The position numbers and the translations under genes were made by a program. From Pelobium manganitolerans (GTDB lineage: Bacteria; Bacteroidota; Bacteroidia; Sphingobacteriales; Sphingobacteriaceae), in the NCBI RefSeq assembly GCF_003609575.1, contig NZ_MBTA01000005.1, positions 1,819 to 65,818 on the forward strand: a stretch of 64,000 nucleotides of DNA. The letters are read 5' to 3'. Shown here one piece after another: positions 1-8,933 of the stretch (within the stretch, counting starts at the first letter, position 1; the number at the start of each line of letters is the position of its first letter). The notes under the pieces are model-generated. The model made no database searches and was not told where the DNA came from. It saw only the letters and a list, made by a program, of their open reading frames with translations.

Positions 1-2517
1 GACCAAGGTGTGCAAGGCTTAAAAGGCGACAAGGGAGATACAGGTGCTACTGGCGCTATGGGTCCACAAGGTCCAGTTGGTGAAGCGGGTCCAAAAGGCG
101 ATCAAGGAACTCAGGGGATTCAAGGTCCGAAAGGAGAAACCGGTCCTAAAGGTGACCAAGGCGAAGTAGGTTCTGCTGGTCCAAAAGGCGATCAAGGAAT
201 TCAGGGTATTCAAGGTCCGATAGGTTTGACCGGGGCAACAGGTCCTGCCGGTCCTGCTGGTGCAACTGGTGCTCAAGGCTTAAAAGGAGATACAGGCGCA
301 AAAGGTGACCAAGGTGTGCAAGGCTTAAAAGGCGACAAGGGAGATACAGGTGCTACTGGTCCACAAGGTCCAAAAGGCGACACTGGAGTTGCCGGTCCAC
401 AAGGATCAAAGGGCGATAAGGGAGATACAGGTGCTACTGGTCCACAAGGTCCAAAAGGTGACACGGGAGTTGCCGGTCCACAAGGTTTAAAAGGAGACAA
501 GGGCGATCCCGGAGCTCAAGGTCCGATAGGTTTGACCGGGGCAACAGGTCCTGCTGGTGCAACTGGTGCTCAAGGCTTAAAAGGAGATAAAGGCGACAAG
601 GGCGATCCCGGAGCTCAAGGTCCGATAGGTTTGACCGGGGCGACAGGTCCAGCCGGGGCAACGGGTGCAGCTGGTTTGGACGGTAAAACTATTTTAAGTG
701 GCACTGCGACACCTCCTGCTGCATCATTGGGAACAAACGGCGATTTTTATTATAACACAAGTACCAAAATGATATACGGCCCTAAAGCTTCGGGCGCATG
801 GCCGGCAGGGGTGTCTTTAGTGGGCGCCCAAGGTCCAACCGGTCCACAAGGTCCAGCTGGAGCAACAGGAGCTACCGGCTCTGCAGGACCACAAGGTCCG
901 AAAGGCGATACCGGCGCAACTGGTCCTCAGGGTCCGCAAGGCCCAGCAGGAACCGGGGGCACTTATACGGCAGGCGATCTGATCAACATCAGTGGAACTA
1001 CGATTAATGTAGACAGGTATGCCACAATAGGAGCTGGCGGAGGTGACATCACAGGTTCTCTAAATCAGATGCAGATTAAGAGCGGTGCGATAACGGCAGA
1101 TAAAATTGGAAGCGGCACGATTCAAGGATACAATCTCCAAGACGGAGCTGTTTACGATGCTAAAATCCAAAACGGAACAATATCAAATGCAAAATTGGCT
1201 GGCAATATTTCTAAGGATAAACTTGCATGGGATGCGGTAACTGATGCAGCGATTGCTTATAAAGCTATTAGCGTAAGTAAATTATCTACCACTGGCGGTA
1301 ATAATGGTGATGTCTTAACTAATGTTTATGGCGAATGGAAGCCTGTGGCGCCAGCTTCTGGAGCATCTGATGCCACCGCTTCTGCAAAAGGTATTATCCA
1401 GTTAAGTGGGGATTTAACAGGTTCGGCTACGTCTCCAACTATTGCTAATAATGCAATTACCAGTGCCAAAATCGCTGATAACACAATTGCTACGGCAGAT
1501 TTAGCTAACAATGCTGTAACAACTGCAAAGATTGCCACAAGTGCCGTGACGGCTAACGAATTGGCCAACGGTAGCGTGACAGCAGTTAAGTTAAACAGCA
1601 TGTCAGCTACAAGCGGTCAGGTGCTAAAATACAACGGAACCACTTGGGCACCAGCAAACGAAGCATCGGCAAATAACTGGTCTATGACAGGCAACTCAAA
1701 TACTACGTCGTCGTCGTTTTTAGGCACTACTAATGATGCAGTATTCAAAATCGGATCTAATAACACGCAAATGTTGCAGTTTGGTAGGAGACAAACGCTA
1801 GGGTTAACACAATCTTATACGGATTATACAGATAACAGCCAGCCTTTGGTTTACATTAATGGTAATGGTACCACCTCTGCTTTACAGTTTGCCGCAAGCG
1901 CAGCTGATTTTTACAAGCCGATGTTCTTTACCACTACCGAGGGTAACTTTAGATTGAAAGGTAGCGCGGCCGGAACCGACTATTTCGAAATTGGAAGTAG
2001 TGGCACCAGTAACAACGGGCGCTTAGATTTTATCATTGGTGATGACGGAGATGAACCGATTGTATTTTCTAAATACAACTACTCTCCTGCCGGAAACGTG
2101 GAGATGTTGAGAATGCAGGGGACAGGCTTAAATAATGACGTTCGGGTAGGCATTAACACAGCAGGCGTAACCGCTGATTCTGAGTTGCAAGTAGTCGGTA
2201 ATACGCACACTAGTACTTTACAGGTGGGAAGTAATACAGTAATTAACGGTATTTATAAAACAACGATTGCTAGCGGAAGTTTTACAGTTTCTGCTTACAC
2301 AAGTTCTACCAACAGAACTTACACATTGTCAGGAATCACTGGGTTAGATGCAAATACAGCTACTGTCATGGTTTCTCCGCGTAGTGCCTTGCCAGCTACG
2401 GTTGCCATAGGGTACGCTCGAGTAGTTGGGACTAATAAGATTGAAATTAGTTTCAATAATACGAATACAGCGGTAACAATGTCTGACACTCAGCTTAACA
2501 TTACGATTATCCAGTAA
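1..2517 (+). CDS. Collagen-like repeat surface protein (5' partial)
   Basis: The reading frame is open from base 1, so the start and any signal peptide lie upstream. Residues 1-223 and about 277-318 are uninterrupted Gly-X-Y triplets rich in GPKGD, GPQGP and GATG, the pattern of a collagen-type triple helix. Between them is a short globular insert. After the second block come repeats of the form NAVTTAKI/ADNTIATADL (about 365-530), probably a beta-structured stalk, then a globular C-terminal part. No type IX sorting tail is visible at the C-terminus. Such proteins are usually secreted or surface fibres; the function here is unknown. The GXY DNA contains long exact repeats (bases 1-53 recur at 307-359), so its length may vary by recombination. 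A terminator follows directly. Confidence 0.85.
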   Translation, partial: DQGVQGLKGDKGDTGATGAMGPQGPVGEAGPKGDQGTQGIQGPKGETGPKGDQGEVGSAGPKGDQGIQGIQGPIGLTGATGPAGPAGATGAQGLKGDTGAKGDQGVQGLKGDKGDTGATGPQGPKGDTGVAGPQGSKGDKGDTGATGPQGPKGDTGVAGPQGLKGDKGDPGAQGPIGLTGATGPAGATGAQGLKGDKGDKGDPGAQGPIGLTGATGPAGATGAAGLDGKTILSGTATPPAASLGTNGDFYYNTSTKMIYGPKASGAWPAGVSLVGAQGPTGPQGPAGATGATGSAGPQGPKGDTGATGPQGPQGPAGTGGTYTAGDLINISGTTINVDRYATIGAGGGDITGSLNQMQIKSGAITADKIGSGTIQGYNLQDGAVYDAKIQNGTISNAKLAGNISKDKLAWDAVTDAAIAYKAISVSKLSTTGGNNGDVLTNVYGEWKPVAPASGASDATASAKGIIQLSGDLTGSATSPTIANNAITSAKIADNTIATADLANNAVTTAKIATSAVTANELANGSVTAVKLNSMSATSGQVLKYNGTTWAPANEASANNWSMTGNSNTTSSSFLGTTNDAVFKIGSNNTQMLQFGRRQTLGLTQSYTDYTDNSQPLVYINGNGTTSALQFAASAADFYKPMFFTTTEGNFRLKGSAAGTDYFEIGSSGTSNNGRLDFIIGDDGDEPIVFSKYNYSPAGNVEMLRMQGTGLNNDVRVGINTAGVTADSELQVVGNTHTSTLQVGSNTVINGIYKTTIASGSFTVSAYTSSTNRTYTLSGITGLDANTATVMVSPRSALPATVAIGYARVVGTNKIEISFNNTNTAVTMSDTQLNITIIQ

Positions 2518-2539
2518 AATACATTTAAATTGAGCAAAG

Positions 2540-2573
2540 AACCTCTGCATCCACCCCGCAGAGGTTTTTTTTG
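2540..2573 (+). terminator. Intrinsic terminator of the collagen-like gene
   Basis: Perfect 9-bp stem AACCTCTGC/GCAGAGGTT with a 9-nt loop, followed by a run of eight T. It lies 23 nt after the stop codon. Confidence 0.9.
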
Positions 2574-3001
2574 TTCTCATTCTTTCTCAAAAATCTACAA
2601 TACGAGAAAAATAGTCTACAAAAATATTAATTTGATATTTGAAACTTTTTCTGCTTACATCCGTATGCGCTAACTTTCAAAAACACCCCGTGCCAAGGTG
2701 AAAATCTAACCATTCTGCTATTCATAGAGCATCAATATTTGGCGCTAGAATTCCCCGTTTTATTTGCTAAATGGGAATTTTGGGGAAATAAATCCCGAAA
2801 TTTGAATCGCGTTTTCGGTGCTATATCAAGCTTGCTAAAAAAAGCAAAACAAATTCTGTAAACCTACAAAACACTCTTAAAAGTGCTTTAAGCGCTGTTT
2901 TTATCCGATTTTTCACTCCTAAAAACTGCCGTATATTGCTGTTTTGGCGCGCCAAATTGTGGAAGTTTTCCCCGTGGCTTAACACTTGTCTAAGCCTAGG
3001 C
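2574..3001. other. Gene-free AT-rich spacer
   Basis: About 430 bases without a credible reading frame. Nothing beyond AT-rich sequence and a few short G/A-rich stretches is seen. The promoter of the next gene must lie here, but no clear TAnnTTTG box was found. Confidence 0.5.
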
Positions 3002-3544
3002 ATGAAAACAACAATCTTAACAGCCGTTTTAGTTGCAACTTTAGCACTTGCATCTGTTGCTCAAACTATAGAAAGAGCTGCAATCACTTCTGGTGGAGGC
3101 GAAGCAACTTCAGTTTTCGGCGAAAGCGTTCAGTTTTCAATTGGCCAGGCTTTTATGACCAACACTTTAACCCAAGATGGTAGCAATTACCTCACTCAGG
3201 GTTTCCAACAGCCAAGCAGCCACGAGTATGTTAACATCAACACTCCGGTTTATGCCGAATCAGATTTGAACGTCATCCAAGCTTTCCCTAACCCAGCTGT
3301 AAACTACACCACTGTTGCATTAAGCTTAATTGATGATAACGGCGCAAAGGTTTCTTTAATTGATATGTGGGGCCAACCGCTTAGCTCGCAAAACTATACC
3401 TTAACACAAGGCAAACATGAGCTTAAATTTACTTTCGGTTATGTGCCTGCAGGTGTTTATTCTCTTAAAGTTGTGGCCAACAAAAAAGTGTATACCAAAA
3501 AACTATTGGTTGCAGGTTTACAAGAAAAAACTGTAGCTCTATAA
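3002..3544 (+). CDS. Secreted protein with T9SS type A sorting domain
   Basis: 180 aa. The ATG at 3002 is preferred over an upstream in-frame start because it gives a clean signal peptide (MKTTILTAVLVATLALASVAQ-type, cut near residue 21). Residues about 25-75 resemble the short repeat module (AITSGGGEA, FSIGQ, LTQGFQQP) found before sorting tails in Bacteroidota. Residues about 95-180 form a typical C-terminal domain: VIQAFPNPAVNYTTV, then GQPLSSQ, then GVYSLKVV and a KKLLV end. The family role is export through the outer membrane by the type IX system and attachment at the surface. There is almost no cargo between signal and tail, so this may be a small surface protein of unknown role. Confidence 0.8.
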   Translation: MKTTILTAVLVATLALASVAQTIERAAITSGGGEATSVFGESVQFSIGQAFMTNTLTQDGSNYLTQGFQQPSSHEYVNINTPVYAESDLNVIQAFPNPAVNYTTVALSLIDDNGAKVSLIDMWGQPLSSQNYTLTQGKHELKFTFGYVPAGVYSLKVVANKKVYTKKLLVAGLQEKTVAL

Positions 3545-3566
3545 TATTACAATGCTCTCAAATCTG

Positions 3567-3598
3567 AATCCTCGGCTTTTGGCTGGGGATTTTTTTTT
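3567..3598 (+). terminator. Probable intrinsic terminator
   Basis: Imperfect stem AATCCTCGGC / GGCTGGGGATT around a TTTT loop, followed by nine T. It lies 22 nt after the stop of the sorting-domain gene. Confidence 0.7.
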
Positions 3599-3599
3599 G

Positions 3600-3860
3600 C
3601 AGTTCATTAATCATTGAGTTCATTTGTCATTAGTTCATTAGTCACTAGTTCAGTAGGTATTGGTGATCAAGTTATGCGTTCAAAAGGACTTCTTTTAACT
3701 CAGTGAGCTTCGCCACGAATGAACTCGCTGAACTTTGTCCTCCCTAATGAACTCAATGAACTCCGTCACTAATGAACTCCCGTCACCAATGAACCCCTTT
3801 TTTTAACAATGAACTTCCTTCTACTAATGAACTCAATCAACTCTTCAATCTTTCCAAAAA
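3600..3860. repeat. Word-repeat tract, inverted halves
   Basis: The gap before prfB is built from variants of a 10-12 nt word. The left part (3601-3655) repeats AGTTCATTAGTCA; the right part (3715-3845) repeats its reverse complement, ACTAATGAACTC. The two halves could pair in single-stranded DNA or RNA. No gene is seen. The same words recur at 37449-37610. Confidence 0.75.
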
Positions 3861-3863
3861 CTT

Positions 3864-3871
3864 TATATTTG
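3864..3871 (+). promoter_or_regulatory. TAnnTTTG -7 box of prfB
   Basis: TATATTTG matches the Bacteroidota sigma-A -7 consensus TAnnTTTG. It ends only 4 nt before the prfB ATG, so the predicted transcript has almost no leader. Confidence 0.6.
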
Positions 3872-3875
3872 CAGC

Positions 3876-4965
3876 ATGACTAAGGAAAACTTACAGGATT
3901 TAAGAGACAGACTAGCGTCTCTGAGGAGGCATCTTTGACGTTGATGCCAAACTAGAAATTTTACAAGAAGAAGAAGCGAAAACACTAACTCCCGATTTTT
4001 GGGATCAACCCAAAGAAGCCGAAAAAGTACTGAACGCGATAAAAAGCAAAAAGGTGTGGACAGATGCCTATACAGCCTTGGCTACAGAGCTGGAAGATTT
4101 GGCGGTGCTTTTAGAGTTTTACCAGATGGGCGAGGCCAGCGAGGCCGAACTCAACGAGGCCTATGAACTGGCGCTAAAACATACCGACGAGCTGGAATTT
4201 AAAAACATGCTCTCGGCAGAGGAGGACCAGTTGAGCGCTGTTTTGCAAATAACATCGGGCGCGGGCGGTACAGAAAGTTGCGATTGGGCATCTATGCTGA
4301 TGCGGATGTACATGATGTGGGGGCAAAAGAACGGCTATAAAATTACCGAACAAGATTACCAAGAAGGGGATGTGGCGGGCATAAAAACCGTAACCCTGCA
4401 ATTTGACGGCGATTTCTCTTACGGATATTTGAAAGGCGAAAACGGGGTGCACCGCTTGGTGCGTATTTCGCCCTTTGATGCCAATGCTAAGCGCCATACT
4501 TCTTTCGCCTCGGTTTATGTGTACCCGCTGGTGGATGATAGTATAGAAATTGAAGTAAACCCTGCCGACATCGAGTTTGAGACTTTTAGGTCCGGCGGTG
4601 CCGGAGGCCAAAACGTGAACAAAGTAGAAACGGCTGTCCGTTTGTACCACAAGCCATCTGGCATTATTATCAAAAACCAAGAATCGCGGTCGCAACTGCA
4701 AAATAAAGAAAACGCCATACGCCTTTTAAAATCGCAACTTTACGAAATAGAGATGCGCAAAAAAATGGAACTCACCAATTCCATTGAGGGCAATAAAAAG
4801 AAAATTGAGTGGGGTTCGCAAATCCGTAATTATGTGCTGCACCCCTACAAACTGGTAAAAGATTTACGTACCGATTATGAAACATCTAACGCCCAAGCGG
4901 TTTTAGATGGCGAGCTGGACGAATTTTTGAAATCATATTTAATGGAATATGGAGGCAACAACTAA
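3876..4965 (+). CDS. prfB: Peptide chain release factor 2, programmed +1 frameshift
   Basis: RF2 releases the finished peptide at UGA and UAA codons on the ribosome. The ATG at 3876 opens a 20-codon frame that stops at an in-frame TGA (3936-3938). A +1 shift to GAC at 3937 enters the long frame, giving about 362 aa, the normal RF2 length. The central class-I release factor motif with GGQ is at [10 protein letters not shown], and the tripeptide recognising UGA appears as SPF in VRISPFD. The alternative GTG start inside the long frame at 4054 would lose the N-terminal domain and is rejected. The stop overlaps the start of the next gene by 17 nt, so the two may be co-transcribed. Confidence 0.97.
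3924..3939 (+). promoter_or_regulatory. prfB autoregulatory +1 frameshift site
   Basis: An internal Shine-Dalgarno AGGAGG (3924-3929), one codon (CAT), then CTT TGA C (3933-3939). Spacing and slippery codon are those of the classical RF2 site: slow UGA decoding at low RF2 lets the CTT-tRNA slip to TTT and restores the frame. It is notable that a strong SD-like element is kept here, although ordinary starts in this window rarely carry one. Confidence 0.95.
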
Positions 4966-5875
4966 ATTTAAAAAAGGTTTAACGGCAATTTTTATGTCGA
5001 TTTTAGCAAGCACTGCATTTGCGCAAAACGTGATGGATTTATATCCGGGAAAAATCCCTAACGCTGTCCAAGCTAAAGATTATGCCGAGCAAAAAACCGT
5101 GTCCGGAAACGGTCGCATTGGCTTTTCTAAAGTTTTTAAACCCGAGCTGTACATGTTTTTTGCCGAGAAACCTAACGGCACGGCCATTATTATTTGTCCC
5201 GGCGGCGGATATTCACATTTAGCTTTTAGCCATGAAGGCATTGATGTGGCCAAAGCGTTAAACGCGCAGGGGATTACGGCTTTTGTGTTAAAATACCGCC
5301 TGCCGTCGGATCAAATTATGGCAAATAAAAACATCGGTCCTTTGCAAGATGCCCAACAGGCGATAAAAACAGTACGCGCGAATGCCGAAAAATGGAAAAT
5401 TAATCCGCTAAGGATAGGAATTATGGGTTTTTCTGCTGGCGGGCATTTGGCCTCTACCTTATCCACCCACTTTGCAGATGCTTTGATAGAGGATAGCGAA
5501 GGCATCAGCTTAAGGCCAGATTTTTCGGTTTTAGGTTATCCGGTAATCTCCATGGGCCAATATACGCACAAGGGTTCTAAAACAAATTTACTGGGTGCTA
5601 ACGCTTCGGATACTTTGATACAGAAATACTCCAATGAGCTACAGATAAACGCGCAAACGCCTCCGGCATTTTTGTTTCATGCTAATGACGATAAAACTGT
5701 GCCGGTTGAAAATAGCGTAGATTATATGCTAGCCTTAAAAAACAACGGTGTGCCGGCAGAGGCGCATTTTTATCCGGCTGGCGGACATGGTTTCGGGATG
5801 AACAACCCCACCACTTCCGAAAAATGGTTTGATAGTATGATCAGCTGGTTGCACGCTATCAAAATGCTAGATTAA
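4949..5875 (+). CDS. Secreted alpha/beta hydrolase (esterase/lipase family)
   Basis: 308 aa with a signal peptide ending near AFAQ (residue 26). The esterase fold is clear: the oxyanion segment [11 protein letters not shown], the nucleophile elbow GFSAGG (Ser162), an acid in HANDDKTVP (Asp247 or Asp248) and the histidine in GGHGFG (His280). The sequence resembles the BD-FAE/acetyl-xylan-esterase type that removes acetyl or feruloyl groups from plant polysaccharides, but the substrate cannot be fixed from sequence. The start overlaps the end of prfB, and the stop overlaps the stop of the convergent next gene at a shared TTAA. Confidence 0.88.
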   Translation: MEATTKFKKGLTAIFMSILASTAFAQNVMDLYPGKIPNAVQAKDYAEQKTVSGNGRIGFSKVFKPELYMFFAEKPNGTAIIICPGGGYSHLAFSHEGIDVAKALNAQGITAFVLKYRLPSDQIMANKNIGPLQDAQQAIKTVRANAEKWKINPLRIGIMGFSAGGHLASTLSTHFADALIEDSEGISLRPDFSVLGYPVISMGQYTHKGSKTNLLGANASDTLIQKYSNELQINAQTPPAFLFHANDDKTVPVENSVDYMLALKNNGVPAEAHFYPAGGHGFGMNNPTTSEKWFDSMISWLHAIKMLD

Positions 5876-6732
5876 TTGGCAAACACTTCCAGCAGTTTAA
5901 TCAGTTCTTTCACCTTATCATTAGCGCCTGCCTTTTCGTAGGCGCTAATTAAATTCCGCAATACCCTTTTTATAATTTCTACGTTGCTGCAAGGCTCATA
6001 AAAAAACCTTTCGGGCTTTATTTGCAGCTGGCGCAAAAACTGGTCAATATCGCGCTTAGCGAAAATGTAGCCCTTGTTAAATACGTTGATATAAAAAAGC
6101 ACATTACTTTCAGCATCATCACTTTTTTCAAACTCATCTACATAAGCCAAAATAAAATGTTGCGGTAAGTTAACTCCGTAAATCGGGATGTCCAGCTTTT
6201 GCGCTATCACCGAGTAAATGATGGCTAAAGAAATTTGATTCCCTTTTTTTGTTTCTAAAACCTGGTTTAAATAAGAGTTTTGCGGACTTTGATGGTTTTT
6301 GGTATTGCCAGAGAAGCCGTACACATTGTAAAAAATATGGTTCAGCAGTTTAACTTTTTCTACCGGACTGGCTTCGTACATCATCTGCAACCATACATCG
6401 CGTTTAATGGCATCTATTTGTTGGATGATTTTTTCTTCGTTTAAATCTGGATATTGGTAACGGTTTATGATGAGGAACCCCCTCAATAAATCAAAGCCAC
6501 CGCTTTGGTGCCATAAGGCTAAATCTTCTTTAACGTTTTGATATTGGATTTTATGCACTAAATTTTCAATCCGGCCCTGCAATACGGCATCAAAAGATTG
6601 TTCCCAAGCCCGCTCCAGATAGCCAATGGCAACGTTGCCATAGCTCAGCAACTTATCTTCCACATGGCTAAAAATCTGCGGATCCGGATCATCCAACAAC
6701 TTAATCAAGGAATTTATTTCTTTGGTTTCCAT
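5872..6732 (-). CDS. SirB1-like transglutaminase-fold protein
   Basis: 286 aa, no signal peptide, so cytoplasmic. The middle holds the SirB1/transglutaminase-like core: KGNQISLAIIYSVIAQKLDIPIYGVNLPQHFILAYVD, given here by its key parts (SLAIIYS, then GVNLPQHF). The C-terminal third is helical and could hold a TPR-like hairpin. Family members have no well-defined biochemical role, and the catalytic Cys of true transglutaminases is not obvious. The gene converges on the esterase gene with a 4-nt overlap. Confidence 0.75.
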   Translation of the reverse strand: METKEINSLIKLLDDPDPQIFSHVEDKLLSYGNVAIGYLERAWEQSFDAVLQGRIENLVHKIQYQNVKEDLALWHQSGGFDLLRGFLIINRYQYPDLNEEKIIQQIDAIKRDVWLQMMYEASPVEKVKLLNHIFYNVYGFSGNTKNHQSPQNSYLNQVLETKKGNQISLAIIYSVIAQKLDIPIYGVNLPQHFILAYVDEFEKSDDAESNVLFYINVFNKGYIFAKRDIDQFLRQLQIKPERFFYEPCSNVEIIKRVLRNLISAYEKAGANDKVKELIKLLEVFAN

Positions 6733-6775
6733 ATTCTAAAATCGATATTTGGCATTTCAAATAGAAAAGCAAATA

Positions 6776-6836
6776 TTCACTACCCAATACTCAATACCCA
6801 ATACTCACTACCCAATACCCACTACTCACTACCAAC
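6776..6836. repeat. Word-repeat tract before the methyltransferase start
   Basis: Tandem imperfect copies of TACCCAATACTCA fill the last 60 nt before the ATG at 6837. The strand in sense with the gene is C-rich and nearly free of G. The reverse complement of the same words follows the stop codon of the gene ending at 11098. Confidence 0.8.
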
Positions 6837-7622
6837 ATGCTCAACACCACCCTTTTCAGCAATTATATCAAGCACATTTTAAATGCCAAATCGCGCCACG
6901 GCACGCATTCGCCATTTGTGTATCGTTTGGTGGATGAGGTAATTTACGATTTTAGCGCCAAAGAGGCTTATGCAGATTTAGAAAATCTGAGAAAGCAGTT
7001 GCTTAAAGATGAGCGCGTGATTACGGTGACGGATTTGGGCGCAGGCTCGCACATTAACAACCAAAAACAAAAAGCAGTTAAAAGTATTGCAAAAAATGCC
7101 TTAAAACCTAAAAAACTGGCGCAGCTGTTATATCGCTTGGCAAAAGAATTTAACCCGAAACAGATTTTGGAGCTAGGTACGTGTTTAGGGCTAACCAGCG
7201 CTTATTTTGCTAAAGCTTTGCCGCAGGCTAAGGTAGTTACGATGGAAGGCTGCCCGCAAACGGCGCAGATAGCACAAGAAAACTGGCAAAAATTGGGTAT
7301 CAACAACGTGGAAGTAATTGTAGGCAATTTTGATGAAACCTTAGCACCATTTATTGCGCAACAACAGAATTTGGATTTTGTATTTATTGACGGCAACCAC
7401 CGCAAAGAGGCTACTTTAAACTATTTTAATTTATGCCTGCCCAAAGTACACGAGCACTCAGTTTTGGTTTTTGATGATATTTATTGGAGCAAAGGCATGC
7501 AGCAAGCTTGGGAGCAAATTAAAGCACACCCGCAAGTCAGCGTTAGCATAGATTTATTTTGGATTGGCCTGGTTTTTTTTAGAAAAGGGCAGGCGAGGCA
7601 GGATTTTAAAATTAGGTTTTAG
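6837..7622 (+). CDS. Class I SAM-dependent methyltransferase
   Basis: 261 aa, soluble. The SAM-binding motif I is LELGTCLGLTSAYFA (about 111-125), followed by an acidic residue after strand 2 (VVTMEGCP), then LDFVFIDGNHRKEATLNYF, the Asp-rich strand 4 typical of O-methyltransferase-like proteins. The N-terminal 90 residues are less conserved in appearance and contain a basic segment. The substrate is unknown. No neighbour suggests a pathway. Transcription probably starts within or just before the repeat tract. Confidence 0.82.
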   Translation: MLNTTLFSNYIKHILNAKSRHGTHSPFVYRLVDEVIYDFSAKEAYADLENLRKQLLKDERVITVTDLGAGSHINNQKQKAVKSIAKNALKPKKLAQLLYRLAKEFNPKQILELGTCLGLTSAYFAKALPQAKVVTMEGCPQTAQIAQENWQKLGINNVEVIVGNFDETLAPFIAQQQNLDFVFIDGNHRKEATLNYFNLCLPKVHEHSVLVFDDIYWSKGMQQAWEQIKAHPQVSVSIDLFWIGLVFFRKGQARQDFKIRF

Positions 7623-7762
7623 GCATTACTCTTTGCCTTATTTTAGAAAATCACTAAAAACTAAAATAACCATACTGGCTATTTTAATTTTTTGTTGTGA
7701 AGCACATCCTGTACATTCGTTTGGCACAACAATGGCATCTTTGCAAATAGAAAAATAAATAC

Positions 7763-8830
7763 ATGAAAGAATTTCCGGTTACTGCTAAAAGAGCGCTCGA
7801 GCTTTTAGGTTTGGTCCTAATAGGCTTTATTATCCTAGTGGGGAGCAACGTGATAATGCCTTTGCTGTTGGCTTTCTTTTTAAGCATGTTGTTGTTGCCC
7901 GTTTATCGTTTTTTGGTGGGCAAAAAAATACCAACTTCCATCGCTATCATTATCCCAATACTCATCTTAATTGTCGTTGTGGCGGGTTTAATCTGGTTTT
8001 TTTCGGCCCAAATTAATGTTTTAGTCAGTGATTTTCCGCAGATAAAAAAGAACATCAACATCCACCTAAATGCGCTTAGCAATTGGATCAGCGGTTTTAC
8101 CCATTACTCTACCAAAGAGCAAATTGCCTTTATTAACGAACAAAGCAACAAGCTGTTAAATAGCACGGGCGCCATTTTAGGCAGCATCTTTAACTCGGTT
8201 TCGGGTGCTTTTATCTTTTTTGGTCTTTTGCCCATCTACATCTACCTCATATTGGCCTACAAAAACCTATTGCTCAAATTTTGCATCATGTGGTTTAGTG
8301 ATGAGGATTTGCCAAACGTGAAAGAAAGCATCCAACAGATCGAGAAAATTATCCAAAGCTACTTAATGGGCCTGCTGATACAAATTGCCTACATCACCGT
8401 TTTATTAGGCGGTATTTTGTGGATCATTGGAATTAAACACGCCTTATTGATAGGTGTGCTTTTCGCTGTTCTCAACCTTATCCCCTACATAGGCGCATTA
8501 TTTGGAAATATTTTGGGCGTGCTGTTAACTGTAAGTTCGTCGCAAGAAATATGGCCAATTTTCACGGTATTGGGCGTTATCGCCGTTGTGCAGTTTCTAG
8601 ACAATAATATTTTAATGCCGCGCATTGTGGGCTCAAAGGTACAAATCAACAGTTTGGTAGCTTTAGTGGGCATAGTGGTTGCCGGCAGTTTGGCGGGTAT
8701 TTCCGGAATGTTTTTGGCATTGCCTATCATCGCCATCCTTAAAATCGCTTTTGACCGTACCAACAATTTCAAAAAATGGGGCGTACTGCTGGGTACAGAT
8801 GTTCCGGAGAAAAACCCATTGCGCGAGTAA
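7763..8830 (+). CDS. AI-2E family permease (PerM/YdgG type)
   Basis: 355 aa integral membrane protein with about eight hydrophobic segments. The family hallmark is the C-terminal part: a long helix pair with LIPYIGALFGNILGV, then LDNNILMPRIVGSKVQINSLV and a glycine-rich final membrane segment. Residues about 100-150 form the periplasmic or cytosolic helical domain. Family members were proposed as autoinducer-2 exporters or cation/proton exchangers; the substrate here cannot be assigned. A paralogue lies at 30563. A near-consensus -7 box (CATCTTTG, 7737-7744) is 18 nt before the start. Confidence 0.88.
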   Translation: MKEFPVTAKRALELLGLVLIGFIILVGSNVIMPLLLAFFLSMLLLPVYRFLVGKKIPTSIAIIIPILILIVVVAGLIWFFSAQINVLVSDFPQIKKNINIHLNALSNWISGFTHYSTKEQIAFINEQSNKLLNSTGAILGSIFNSVSGAFIFFGLLPIYIYLILAYKNLLLKFCIMWFSDEDLPNVKESIQQIEKIIQSYLMGLLIQIAYITVLLGGILWIIGIKHALLIGVLFAVLNLIPYIGALFGNILGVLLTVSSSQEIWPIFTVLGVIAVVQFLDNNILMPRIVGSKVQINSLVALVGIVVAGSLAGISGMFLALPIIAILKIAFDRTNNFKKWGVLLGTDVPEKNPLRE

Positions 8831-8853
8831 ATTGTATGTTTTGGGTGTTTTAA

Positions 8854-8918
8854 CGGGCTGTCCGCTCATACGTCACAAGGCATTAAGCACAGGCCGGTAT
8901 CCGCTTCCATCCCTAACA
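8854..8918. repeat. Candidate dispersed Bacteroidota intergenic repeat
   Basis: The segment runs from CGGGCTGTCCGCTCATACG to GGTATCCGCTTCCATCCCT. It has the look of a short intergenic element I recall from many Bacteroidota genomes (GGGCTATCCGCT ... TCCATCCCTAAC). Only one copy is in the window, so the assignment rests on memory of the family. Confidence 0.45.
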
Positions 8919-8933
8919 CAAATGTTCTGTTGT

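Noticed and set aside
1-670. Regular repeats at the window start as a CRISPR array
   Set aside because: They are in-frame Gly-X-Y codons of a collagen-like protein, without constant repeat and unique spacer units.
4174-4701. 175-codon frame antisense to prfB
   Set aside because: A shadow of the strongly conserved prfB coding sequence; no motif of its own.
4054-4965. Short RF2 starting at the GTG inside the long frame
   Set aside because: The AGGAGG-CAT-CTTTGAC site and the upstream 20 codons give the full RF2 length, so the frameshifted gene is correct.
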